Assembly: GCA_018399075.1 (NCBI GenBank)
Contig: CP073763.1
Span: 1 to 64,000, forward strand
DNA from: Simkaniaceae bacterium
Lineage (GTDB): Bacteria > Chlamydiota > Chlamydiia > Chlamydiales > Simkaniaceae
Length of the DNA: 64,000 nt
Reading direction: 5' to 3'
Notes under the pieces: generated by a model
Seen by the model: only the letters and a program-made list of their open reading frames with translations
Told to the model about the DNA's origin: nothing
Database searches by the model: none
Position numbers and translations under genes: made by a program
Shown: positions 54,298 through 62,650 of the stretch, in pieces
Numbering within the stretch: the stretch's first letter is position 1
Layout of the letters: each line of letters opens with the position of its first letter

Positions 54298-55988
54298 AAA
54301 AGCTCCTTCTTTTAACCCTATTTTCTCTTCTCCTTTATGGAGATGTAAAGGTTTCGACCTTTGTTGACCATGACACAAGATCGCAATCTGTTCAAAAAAT
54401 CTCAAGCTCCCCTTATTTTAAAGGGCTTATTATCATTGGAAACAAAGAAGACTTAAATCCTCGGGGATATGAGAATGTTTATGGAGTGATGAGTTATCAT
54501 GTCGATCTACCAGGAGGAATTGTCGCATTAAAGAAGGCAGTCCGCCCCTATTATAATGCTCCATTAGATAGTGAAACGATCAGCGTAATTAAGAAGCGCG
54601 TCATTGAGTATTACCAAAATCACGATCGCCCCGTTGTTGCCGTTACTGCCATTCCTCAAGATATTACTAAGGGTGTTTTGCAGCTGATGGTCACCGAAGG
54701 GAAGCTGGGGAAAGTGACATGCAAAGGGAATCAATGGTTTAAAGATGATCGCCTTGTTGAAGCTATTCAGCTTGAGCCTGGAGAAAATATCGCCTCTGAC
54801 ATCCTCGATCAAAACCTTTACTGGCTCAATCGAAATCCCTTTCGGCAAGTCGATGCAATTTATAAACCTGGAAAAGAAGAAGGAACCACAGATATCGAAC
54901 TCATCTGTAAAGACCGCTTTCCCTTTCACATCTATACAGGAATCGATAATACCGGAAACGATGTCACAGGAAATAATCGTCTCTTTACAGGCTTTAACTG
55001 GGGCAACGTATTTTGGACTGATCAACGTCTCTCCTACCAATTTGCAACCTCTTCTGATTTTAAAAGATATCAGGCCCACACCCTCTACTATGAAATCCCC
55101 CTTCCATGGTGGCAACATATGATCAATCTTTACGGCGGGTACTCTCATGTCGATGCAGACTTTCATGTTCCCACCATTCGCGGCGTTCGTTTCCGCACCC
55201 ACGGCTTTTCTCTGCAAACAAGCCTCCGCTATGACATCACCCTAAAATCACGGAGAAGCTTTCTTCATGAAGTTACCTGGGGCTTTGATTTCAAACGGAC
55301 CAATAACAACCTTGACCTTGGTGGGATCCCTATCATCTCCGAAGACAATGTCAATCTTACCCAATTTCAACTGGGATATAACCTTGGATATACAACCTCG
55401 CCCATCTCCCTTTCCTTTGAAATTGAAGGGTTTTACTCTCCTGGAAAGTGGGTCTCTGATCAAACCAATACCGACTACCAGTCTCTTCGTCCCTTTGCTA
55501 AAAACCAATATGTTTATGCACGCACAGCCTTTACCCTTATCTATAAGTTCTATGAAGAGTGGTCCCTCCATAATTATTTCCGAGGTCAGGTCGCCTCTTG
55601 CAATCTCCTCCCCTCCGAGGAGTATGGCGTTGGGGGTTACAATACTGTCCGTGGATATAAAGAAAGAATCGTTAATGGCGATCAAACCTTCATCTGGAAC
55701 CTAGAAATGCGAACACCCCCCGTTAGCATTCTCAATGCCCTAGCTGGCTGGAAAAAGTTCAATGATGAATTTCAATTTCTTGTTTTCTATGACTATGGGC
55801 TTTCTGGTGTTAGAAAAGCGGCCCCTGGACAACCTAAAACATCCTACCTAATGAGTATCGGTCCTGGAGTCCGCTACAATGTGATCCCCTACCTCACCTT
55901 CCGTGCAGACTGGGGTTTTCAACTCCATAACCTCGACCTTGGCGGCCCTCATCAACGCCTCCACTTCTCCCTCTCTGTTGGATACTAA
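54294..55988 (+). CDS. TpsB outer-membrane transporter 2
   Basis: The 564-residue protein is the intact partner of TpsA 2. It has a signal peptide (MKKLLLLTLFSLLLYG), POTRA-like domains (GVLQLMVTEGKLGKVTCKGN, RNPFRQVDAIYKPGKEEGTT) and an FhaC/ShlB-type beta-barrel with GFNWGNVFWTDQRLSYQF, VGGYNTVRGYKER (conserved VRGY loop 6 motif) and C-terminal FSLSVGY. It secretes TpsA across the outer membrane after POTRA recognition. The gene comes after tpsA, the reverse of locus 1. Since TpsB 1 is interrupted, this copy could serve both TpsA proteins. Confidence 0.92.
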   Translation: MKKLLLLTLFSLLLYGDVKVSTFVDHDTRSQSVQKISSSPYFKGLIIIGNKEDLNPRGYENVYGVMSYHVDLPGGIVALKKAVRPYYNAPLDSETISVIKKRVIEYYQNHDRPVVAVTAIPQDITKGVLQLMVTEGKLGKVTCKGNQWFKDDRLVEAIQLEPGENIASDILDQNLYWLNRNPFRQVDAIYKPGKEEGTTDIELICKDRFPFHIYTGIDNTGNDVTGNNRLFTGFNWGNVFWTDQRLSYQFATSSDFKRYQAHTLYYEIPLPWWQHMINLYGGYSHVDADFHVPTIRGVRFRTHGFSLQTSLRYDITLKSRRSFLHEVTWGFDFKRTNNNLDLGGIPIISEDNVNLTQFQLGYNLGYTTSPISLSFEIEGFYSPGKWVSDQTNTDYQSLRPFAKNQYVYARTAFTLIYKFYEEWSLHNYFRGQVASCNLLPSEEYGVGGYNTVRGYKERIVNGDQTFIWNLEMRTPPVSILNALAGWKKFNDEFQFLVFYDYGLSGVRKAAPGQPKTSYLMSIGPGVRYNVIPYLTFRADWGFQLHNLDLGGPHQRLHFSLSVGY

Positions 55989-56473
55989 TGAGAAAAGCGC
56001 TTTGAATGCTTTTTACTTCCAATGAGTTTAACCAAAAACATTGCAGAAATAACCGTTTCCAAATTTTCAATGATGAAAAGTTTGATATTTCCTTTAAGTT
56101 CAGGATGAACGCCCCATATTGCTCCAATAAAAATCCGGAGGAAAAAAATAAATAATAAAAGGGTCATCGGCACCCAACTTCCAGGGAATTCAATAACCTT
56201 TTTCCTCTTATTAAAACGATGAGAGCTTTTATGACTGATGACTAGTCCTAGCCAAGTGCCAATACTGGCGCTTAAAGCCCATGGAAGGATAAATATCAGC
56301 TCATAGTTTTTTACGATTGAATAGATCGTCCAAATAAGGAGCGCAATGGGGACGATGACGAGGTCTTTCCACCGGATTCTATAAGCATGTTTTGCCTTCA
56401 ACCCCTTCCAAATAAGTAAGGTTAGGATAAACGATAAATAAATAGGAGAGTAGGAAACAATATCTAATATCAT
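55985..56473 (-). CDS. Membrane protein, paralogue A of a local pair
   Basis: The 162-residue protein has about five hydrophobic segments (IYLSFILTLLIW, LVIVPIALLIWTIYSIV, FILPWALSASIGTWLGL, VPMTLLLFIFFLRIFIG, LETVISAMFLVKLIG) separated by short basic loops. It aligns along its full length with 57154-57657 (RWKDLVIVP/SWKDLIIIP, KNYELIFILPW/KNYGPLFILPW, GVHPELKG in both). I do not recognise a transport motif. Its stop overlaps the convergent tpsB 2 stop by four bases. Confidence 0.75.
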   Translation of the reverse strand: MILDIVSYSPIYLSFILTLLIWKGLKAKHAYRIRWKDLVIVPIALLIWTIYSIVKNYELIFILPWALSASIGTWLGLVISHKSSHRFNKRKKVIEFPGSWVPMTLLLFIFFLRIFIGAIWGVHPELKGNIKLFIIENLETVISAMFLVKLIGSKKHSKRFSH

Positions 56474-56605
56474 GCTTACCTCCCTTTGCCTTAATCAATA
56501 TACCCCTTTCCAGAAAAAAACAACTTTTTTTGTTATGAGCTTATTCTAAGTCGATAATAAGCTATTGGATACAATGATGCGCCCTTAACTTTAGAACATC
56601 TATTT

Positions 56606-56950
56606 TTAGGCGCTTTGATCAATAGCTTCTGTCTGCAACATAGAGGTCGCTGTGCTGGCTGGATCTTGAGCTTTAAAACTTAATTCTGGATGCCCTTGAA
56701 GAATCCTTTTTATTTTCCATTCGATAAACTTTTGATCTGAATCTAGACTTCCATTGGAAACAAGCATTCTATCGAGGCGCTCAACCCTTGATAGGGTAGG
56801 AATTGGTCTGATTTGAGGTTCGAGATCCCAAGTTACACCTTTTCTTGTTGCATCAACATGAGAAGACTGACTTGCAGAGTGCTCCGCTATTTTATCATAG
56901 GCATGAGTTCTTAAAGAATTGTCCGACATTAATTCGTTAATAAAAGACAT
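56606..56950 (-). CDS. Small hypothetical protein with shared promoter type
   Basis: The 114-residue soluble protein lies between the two membrane paralogues. Its sequence (FINELMSDNSLRTHAYDKIA, LSRVERLDRMLVSNGSLDSD, KFIEWKIKRILQGHPEL) shows no known domain. GAGG lies about ten bases before the ATG. An extended -10 element identical in form to those of the protease family lies 32 bases upstream, hinting at the same regulation. No membrane segment is present. Confidence 0.6.
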   Translation of the reverse strand: MSFINELMSDNSLRTHAYDKIAEHSASQSSHVDATRKGVTWDLEPQIRPIPTLSRVERLDRMLVSNGSLDSDQKFIEWKIKRILQGHPELSFKAQDPASTATSMLQTEAIDQSA

Positions 56951-56981
56951 TTTATACCCTCTTCTTTATTAAACCAATGTT

Positions 56982-56990
56982 ATTATAACA
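56982..56990 (-). promoter_or_regulatory. Extended -10 promoter of small gene 56606-56950
   Basis: The minus strand reads TGTTATAAT in the context TTATGTTATAATAACATTGG, 32 bases before the ATG. It is the same TGNTATAAT form as before protease copies 2, 3 and 4. Confidence 0.6.
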
Positions 56991-57153
56991 TAAAATTGAA
57001 TTTTAATAAAGTTTTAAATTTAAACCTCAACTTTCTTATATTAAGTGAATTAGAATATATCTGTGATCTTAAACCCTTATCTAATACCTTTTTTTAATAT
57101 TGATTGATGACCTTTTTGGATCAAAAGAATAGCCGGGACGGAATGCCCCTCCC

Positions 57154-57657
57154 TTAAACAGAAGAAAGATCTACGTGTGGAGACTGTTTGAATCGTTTTA
57201 ATGTCCCCATTAACCTTCCCAAAAAAATCGCAGAAATAACCGTTGCAAAATTTTCAACGATTAAAAGTTTGAGACTCCCCTTTAGTTCTGGATGAACGCC
57301 ATAAGTAGCTCCCAGAAAAAACCGAAGAGAAAAAATAGATAACAAAAGAACCATAGGAATCCAACTTCCAGAGAACTCTATAAGCTTTCTCTTCTTATCA
57401 AACCGAAGAGAACTTTTCCGGATCATAAAAAGTCCTAATCCAACACCCATACTCACACTCGCAACCCACGGAAGAATAAAAAGTGGACCATAGTTTTTCG
57501 TGATTGAATAGGTCGTCCAAATCAACATCACAACAGGGATAATGATAAGGTCTTTCCATGAGACAGTATTAGTGCGGCTCGCTCTCCATCCTTTCCAAAG
57601 AAGAAGAGCCAAAATCACCCAGATATAGATCGGTGCATGTGAAATAATATCTAACAT
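57154..57657 (-). CDS. Membrane protein, paralogue B of a local pair
   Basis: The 167-residue protein is a full-length homologue of 55985-56473, with the same five-segment hydrophobic pattern, the WKDLIIIP and KNYGPLFILPW blocks and GVHPELKGSLKLLIVENFATVISAIFL near the end. The pair flanks gene 56606-56950 and probably arose by local duplication. The function is unknown. Confidence 0.75.
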   Translation of the reverse strand: MLDIISHAPIYIWVILALLLWKGWRASRTNTVSWKDLIIIPVVMLIWTTYSITKNYGPLFILPWVASVSMGVGLGLFMIRKSSLRFDKKRKLIEFSGSWIPMVLLLSIFSLRFFLGATYGVHPELKGSLKLLIVENFATVISAIFLGRLMGTLKRFKQSPHVDLSSV

Positions 57658-57759
57658 ATTGGTTCCTATTTACTTAAAAAGGATACTCTCATTTTCACTA
57701 AAAATCAACTTTATTTGGCAGTGGGTAAGTGATTTAATTTGAGTGATTAACATTAGAGG

Positions 57760-58011
57760 TTAACCGATGCGTTTAAACCTAGGAATGGTTTCGCCATCAA
57801 TCGTAACCCTTTCGATAAACATCTTCAGTGGGCGTACCCAAAGATCCCCCATTTCATCAAAATATGTCACCATCTCCTCAAGAGTTTCAGTATGACGCCC
57901 CACCCCTATAACTTTATAATGCTTCTTCTTATAGTGCTCAAAGACTCCCCCATTCATGAGCTCTTTTGCCTCATCCGAAAAAGGCTTTAACCCGTCTTTT
58001 GTCATTTCCAT
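57760..58011 (-). CDS. DUF1653-like small protein
   Basis: The 83-residue protein contains the DUF1653 pattern: GGVFEHYKKKHYKVIGVGRH, TLEEMVTYFDEMGDLWVRPL and MFIERV. The function of the domain is not established. GGAGGAG lies about ten bases before the ATG, inside the end of the upstream gene, so the two are probably translated from one message. Confidence 0.85.
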   Translation of the reverse strand: MEMTKDGLKPFSDEAKELMNGGVFEHYKKKHYKVIGVGRHTETLEEMVTYFDEMGDLWVRPLKMFIERVTIDGETIPRFKRIG

Positions 58012-58016
58012 CGTTG

Positions 58017-58409
58017 CTAAGCTCCTCCATTTAATTTTTCTTCATAGGCTTTACGAAGGGTTTCAACCCGTTTTCGATTCACTCCGAGATCGCCATATCC
58101 AATACGGGAAGCACTCCGTACTTCGATCACATTTTTAGTCGGATTATAAAGAAACTCCACATCATCGGTGAAATGGAAAATCTTCGATGTGAATTCAGCA
58201 TGGATATAGTTAGGCGTCTCCTTAACAATTGTTGTGCGTGGCATCGACCGAATAACCGAGGCGATGGTTGTTAAGCTATCTTGAGGAGTTTTATAAATAG
58301 GGAACGGCTCAATCGCATGAGCTGTATCCTGCGCCTGACTGTTGACACAGTTTGGTTTGTTTGGACAAGGGGAAAGACTAGCCATCAAAAAAAATAGGAC
58401 TCCAATCAT
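58017..58409 (-). CDS. DUF1499 family protein, possible lipoprotein
   Basis: From the ATG at 58409 (a TTG at 58427 would add six residues) the protein has 130 residues. A short hydrophobic N-terminus (MIGVLFFLMASLSPC) could be a lipoprotein signal. The mature part begins CPNKPNCVNSQA, typical of DUF1499, and continues IVKETPNYIHAEFTSKIF, DDVEFLYNP and IEVRSASRIGYGDLGVNRKR. The family is widespread, with a stress-related but undefined role. The DUF1653 gene follows by five bases. Confidence 0.85.
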   Translation of the reverse strand: MIGVLFFLMASLSPCPNKPNCVNSQAQDTAHAIEPFPIYKTPQDSLTTIASVIRSMPRTTIVKETPNYIHAEFTSKIFHFTDDVEFLYNPTKNVIEVRSASRIGYGDLGVNRKRVETLRKAYEEKLNGGA

Positions 58410-58519
58410 AATATACCATGATTGCAAAAGCCCCCTATAAATTCAAAACTTTAGTCACCTGGATATTTCTTCCCCCTTGTGTTATCCTCTTGCTTTTCTA
58501 AGATAACTCGATAAATAAA

Positions 58520-59419
58520 ATGACTCTATCTTTTACCCATACTGCAAGGCTCTTTTTATTCCTTTGTCTTTTCACTTTCACATCCGTTCATGCCTCCATT
58601 TCAACATTTTCTAAAGCTCCCAGAGTAGAAGATTTGATAGTTGAGGTATTCGCTGACTCAACGCTCCAAAATGCTCTGGTCATTTTCGATCTTGATTATG
58701 TGCTTCTAACGCCTAAGGAAAAAATTCTTCGCCCCTGCGGAGAAAAAAATGGATTACGAAAAGGCGAGTTTGATCATTTGAAAAAACTAACAAAAGATAA
58801 AACCCATGTTGTGGATGGCATTGAAGTATCAGAGTTTGATTATCTATTAAGCATCCTTATCTCTTCCATGGAAAGTGAGCTGGTTGATCCTCAACTGATT
58901 GATTTGATTGAACAGCTCCAAAAAAATAAAATCCCTATCATTGTTCTTTCTAATAATAGATCTGGCCGCATTGGGCTCGTAGAAAATCTAACTGAAAAAA
59001 AGAGTCAAGAACTAGCGCAATGGAATATCCATCTAGATCATTCAATTTTTGATCCGACAAAAACAATTAGCTCTATTGATTCTCATTCTCCCCACTTCTG
59101 CTCTGGCTTACTCTTTACAGATGGAGCAACCAAAGGAGAGACATTAAAAGCCTTTTTTCAAGCACAAAATTATTATCCGAAATCAGTCATTTTTATTGAT
59201 GATAGAGAAAAAATGCTCCAGTCGGTAGCAGAAGCATGCGAAGAACTCAATATTGAGTTCAAAGGAATTCATTTCACCCAACTAACTGATCAAGAAGAAA
59301 CTTGCGATCAAAAAACCGCTCATTTTCAATTCAATTACCTCTTAGAAAACAAGAAATGGTTAAATGATAATGAAGTGATTGACCATTTAAAAACTGATCA
59401 AAAAATCTTAATTTTTTAG
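58520..59419 (+). CDS. DUF2608-like HAD-fold secreted protein
   Basis: The 299-residue protein has an N-terminal signal peptide (ARLFLFLCLFTFTSVHA). It also has a haloacid-dehalogenase-like layout: DLD in LVIFDLDYVLLTP, IIVLSNNRSG (motif II), a Lys in TKGETLKAFF and an acidic motif FIDDREKML. DUF2608 proteins are expanded in Legionella and chlamydia-related bacteria. A periplasmic or secreted phosphatase-like role is possible, with the DLD pair in the nucleophile position. The assignment is by pattern, not search. Confidence 0.75.
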   Translation: MTLSFTHTARLFLFLCLFTFTSVHASISTFSKAPRVEDLIVEVFADSTLQNALVIFDLDYVLLTPKEKILRPCGEKNGLRKGEFDHLKKLTKDKTHVVDGIEVSEFDYLLSILISSMESELVDPQLIDLIEQLQKNKIPIIVLSNNRSGRIGLVENLTEKKSQELAQWNIHLDHSIFDPTKTISSIDSHSPHFCSGLLFTDGATKGETLKAFFQAQNYYPKSVIFIDDREKMLQSVAEACEELNIEFKGIHFTQLTDQEETCDQKTAHFQFNYLLENKKWLNDNEVIDHLKTDQKILIF

Positions 59420-59462
59420 CCAAAGGACGGGTCAAAAGGGATCTTAAACAAATAGCAAAGAG

Positions 59463-59535
<73 letters not shown>

Positions 59536-59585
59536 AAGGGGTAACATAGAGATAGTTAGTAGGTAATGTTAGAGTTTTAGAAGAT

Positions 59586-61541
59586 TTATCGCAACGGTTT
59601 TTGCTGATCGAGAACAATCATGTCCTTGATGATCTCAACAGACTCTTGAATTTGGAGATCATTCACCCCATAGTTCTCTTTGAGAAGATCTGCTCTTGAT
59701 TGCCCTTTTGTTTTTTTAGGGCGGTAGCCATTTCCTACCTTGAGGAAGAACTGATAGTTTTGATTATTTTCAATGCGATCTCGACTATTTTTTGTCAGAG
59801 AAGGGAGCATTTGTCGCCACTGTGACTCGCGGGGTTTTAAATAAGGGACAGCAAAACGTGCCACATCGCGATAAGACCCTTGCTTAATATTCATCAACGA
59901 ATGAAAAACTTCTCCGCTTAGATGATCATTTGCAAGAGGAAATTCTAAGTACTTTTCGCCAATATTATAAGGAAAAAATACGGTGGGGACATGGATGTCA
60001 CCTTGAACTCCTTGAATCTGAGGGGAACGCCCCGAGGCTGTATAATAGCGACCTACCGTGACTTTAAAGAAGGCTTTAGCCTTTTCATCCGTGATCGTCT
60101 GAAATTGCATCGATCCCTTACCATAAGTCCTCTCATCACCAACAATCAGTGCGACTCCATAATCCTGAAGGGCTTGCGCTACAATTTCCGCAGCTGAAGC
60201 TGAGGCTTTTGAAATGAGAATCACAACAGGCCCATCAAAAAATTGCCGTCCATCAACATCCCGCGCATAACTGACTTCCCCATCTGCATATTTGGAAATA
60301 ACAATCAGTCCCCCATTAATAAAAAGAGAGGAAACCTTAACCGCTTGGCTTAAGAACCCCCCAGAGTTTTCGCGGAAGTCCATCACGACTCCCTTTAGAT
60401 TCCCCTCTGCCTTTAAAGAGCGAAGAGCTTCACGCAAATCGTGGGCAACACTGATACTTCCCCCATTATCATAGAAGGCAGGAACATTTATTTTTCCAAT
60501 AATCCCATCCCCATATGGCTCATATGAAAAGGTAATTCTCTCATCATCCATCGAGATTTTTTCACGGATAAGATCAACATGGATCACTTGCTCTCTTCTC
60601 TTCACTCCGAGAGTCACCTTTGAACCAGCTCTCCCCTTCATTAACTCAAGGAGCTGTTCAAAAGTCATCTCTTCCACCTCTTGGCGGTTCACTGCAACAA
60701 GGAGATCTCCCACTTGAATATTACCACTTTTATGTGCCGGGCCATTATTGACAAGGTCTGTCACATAGACTCCATCAAAGTCCTCTCGAAAAACAACCCC
60801 CACCCCTGAAAACTCTTTCTTTAGCATCGTCCGAATTTCATATGCCTCTCTAGGGCTATAGTATCCTGTATGGGCATCCAGACTCTTAGCCATCGCTTTG
60901 AGCATGTGGAGGGTAAGGAGGTGCTCCGTTTCACCTAAATACTCCTCTTCGAATGCAAAGGTTTTCTTTGATCGGTGATTTAAGATTTTTTGAACAAGTT
61001 GAGGGCTAGTCGATGGGTCTTTCCGCATTCGAAGATGGGACTTCACCTCTAAAATTAAACGCTCATATATTCTATTTTTCAACTCTTCTTCATCAGAAGG
61101 ATAGCTAGAATAAGTCATTGGAACTGCTCTTCCAAGAGCCTCATCCCCTTCGTTGATCAGTCGATCAATCTGCTCATGTCGAATCTTCTGCGCACGCCTG
61201 ATGGCCCTCTCGATCGTAAAGTTAAGATTCCAAAACTCAGGAAACTCATCCTTACTATAGTGGTTAATCAATTCCTTTGTCTGATGAGAGGAGATCCCAA
61301 GATAAGGCTCGACCTCACCTCTTAAGAGATAGATCCTGTCGGGGTCAAACTGCTCAATATAAATTTTTAATGACCGCTTTGCAATGAGTGGAGAAAATTC
61401 TTTATTTTCAACATGATAAGTAAACATTTTATCCATAGTCGGACGGACATCCTTGAGAGATAGCGCAAAAGTATCACTTGCCTGCACCGAAACACAAAGG
61501 GATAAAAATAGTATGAATCTAAAGAAAAAAGCCCTTCCCAT
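59586..61541 (-). CDS. tsp: Tail-specific protease (Tsp/Prc, S41)
   Basis: The 651-residue periplasmic protease has a signal peptide (FRFILFLSLCVSVQA) and an N-terminal Tsp-specific helical domain (about 25-230). A PDZ domain (about 235-330; GVGVVFREDFDGVYVTDLV, KSGNIQVGDLLVAVN) is followed by the S41 catalytic core with MDFRENSGG, the nucleophile Ser in SKASASAAEIVA and the general-base Lys in YGKGSMQF. A C-terminal domain completes it. It degrades proteins by their C-terminal tails. The chlamydial homologue has been studied as a possible host-modulating protease. It lies upstream and divergent from rpsL, as in Chlamydia. Confidence 0.94.
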   Translation of the reverse strand: MGRAFFFRFILFLSLCVSVQASDTFALSLKDVRPTMDKMFTYHVENKEFSPLIAKRSLKIYIEQFDPDRIYLLRGEVEPYLGISSHQTKELINHYSKDEFPEFWNLNFTIERAIRRAQKIRHEQIDRLINEGDEALGRAVPMTYSSYPSDEEELKNRIYERLILEVKSHLRMRKDPSTSPQLVQKILNHRSKKTFAFEEEYLGETEHLLTLHMLKAMAKSLDAHTGYYSPREAYEIRTMLKKEFSGVGVVFREDFDGVYVTDLVNNGPAHKSGNIQVGDLLVAVNRQEVEEMTFEQLLELMKGRAGSKVTLGVKRREQVIHVDLIREKISMDDERITFSYEPYGDGIIGKINVPAFYDNGGSISVAHDLREALRSLKAEGNLKGVVMDFRENSGGFLSQAVKVSSLFINGGLIVISKYADGEVSYARDVDGRQFFDGPVVILISKASASAAEIVAQALQDYGVALIVGDERTYGKGSMQFQTITDEKAKAFFKVTVGRYYTASGRSPQIQGVQGDIHVPTVFFPYNIGEKYLEFPLANDHLSGEVFHSLMNIKQGSYRDVARFAVPYLKPRESQWRQMLPSLTKNSRDRIENNQNYQFFLKVGNGYRPKKTKGQSRADLLKENYGVNDLQIQESVEIIKDMIVLDQQKPLR

Positions 61542-61674
61542 AATCCCACTCTTATTTCTTCACTATACTTATTAGTAAATAAAATGCTCGCACTTTGAAT
61601 AATTTAATTATATATTCATGAAAGTTAATTCTTTAATAATACATGGGCTTTATCCGAAGACTTTGAGCAAGTAT

Positions 61675-61704
61675 TTGCAAATAATTCTCTATCTGCGATA
61701 TATT
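61675..61704 (+). promoter_or_regulatory. Candidate promoter of rpsL-rpsG-fusA
   Basis: TTGCAA, an 18-base spacer and TATATT lie about 70 bases before the rpsL start in the divergent gap with tsp. This is a moderate match to sigma-70 consensus. Confidence 0.4.
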
Positions 61705-61773
61705 GCTCGTTTACATTGGTAAGAATTGGTCCCGTATTGGACTGACAACTGTTAAATAGGAGTAAAGGCCTCA

Positions 61774-62145
61774 ATGCCAACCATTAATCAACTTGTACGA
61801 AACCCTCGTACCCCAAAAAAGAAGAAAAAGAAATCTCCTGCCCTTCAAAAATGTCCGCAAAGACGGGGCGTTTGCCTTCAAGTGAAGACTAAAACTCCAA
61901 AGAAGCCTAACTCTGCACTTCGAAAAGTTGCATGGGTTCGACTCTCTAATGGACAGGAAGTTATTGCCTACATCGGTGGTGAAGGACACAATTTGCAAGA
62001 ACACAGTATCGTCCTCGTTCGAGGAGGAAGGGTAAAAGACCTTCCTGGTGTTCGTTACCATATCGTCCGAGGTTCCCTCGATTGCGCAGCTGTAAAAGAC
62101 CGGAAACAAGCGCGTTCCAAGTATGGCGCGAAGAAACCTAAGTAA
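61774..62145 (+). CDS. rpsL: 30S ribosomal protein S12
   Basis: The 123-residue decoding-centre protein has the family motifs [36 protein letters not shown] and [14 protein letters not shown]. The two streptomycin-contact regions look wild type. GGAG lies about 12 bases before the ATG. It is the first gene of the str operon (rpsL-rpsG-fusA), with rpsG 14 bases on. Confidence 0.97.
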   Translation: MPTINQLVRNPRTPKKKKKKSPALQKCPQRRGVCLQVKTKTPKKPNSALRKVAWVRLSNGQEVIAYIGGEGHNLQEHSIVLVRGGRVKDLPGVRYHIVRGSLDCAAVKDRKQARSKYGAKKPK

Positions 62146-62159
62146 AGGATAAATAAGTT

Positions 62160-62633
62160 ATGTCAAGAAGACGTCGAGCTACCAAGCGAAAACCCATCCC
62201 CGACCAGAAGTATAATAACATTGTTCTTTCAAAATTCATTAACCGTGTCATGATGCACGGGAAAAAATCGTTAGCAACCCGTATTGTTTACGGCGCTCTT
62301 GACGAGTTTTCCAAAAAAGTGAATGCCGAAGACCCCATTATGGCTTTTGATCAAGCAATGGAAAATGCCATGCCAACACTTGAGGTGAAATCTCGAAGAA
62401 TTGGTGGCGCAACTTACCAAGTGCCGATTGAAATCCCCCCTGAAAGACGAGCATCAATGGCTATGAAGTGGATCATTATGAACGCACGTCAAAAACCAGG
62501 CCGCAGCATGGCTGATGGACTAGCTATGGAACTCGCAGATTGCTTCAACAACCAAGGTTCCACAATCAAAAAGAAAGACGACACACACCGAATGGCAGAA
62601 GCAAACAAAGCATTTGCCCATTATAAATGGTAA
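62160..62633 (+). CDS. rpsG: 30S ribosomal protein S7
   Basis: The 157-residue protein nucleates assembly of the 30S head. Motifs are [10 protein letters not shown] (basic N-terminus), [22 protein letters not shown]-like [32 protein letters not shown] and the C-terminal [13 protein letters not shown]. Its length is standard. fusA starts 18 bases after its stop. Confidence 0.97.
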   Translation: MSRRRRATKRKPIPDQKYNNIVLSKFINRVMMHGKKSLATRIVYGALDEFSKKVNAEDPIMAFDQAMENAMPTLEVKSRRIGGATYQVPIEIPPERRASMAMKWIIMNARQKPGRSMADGLAMELADCFNNQGSTIKKKDDTHRMAEANKAFAHYKW

Positions 62634-62650
62634 AGGAGCAAACTCAAGAG

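Noticed and set aside
54564-55217. 217-codon minus-strand ORF opposite tpsB 2
   Set aside because: It is a shadow of a conserved, intact TpsB coding sequence, with no domain or start signal of its own.
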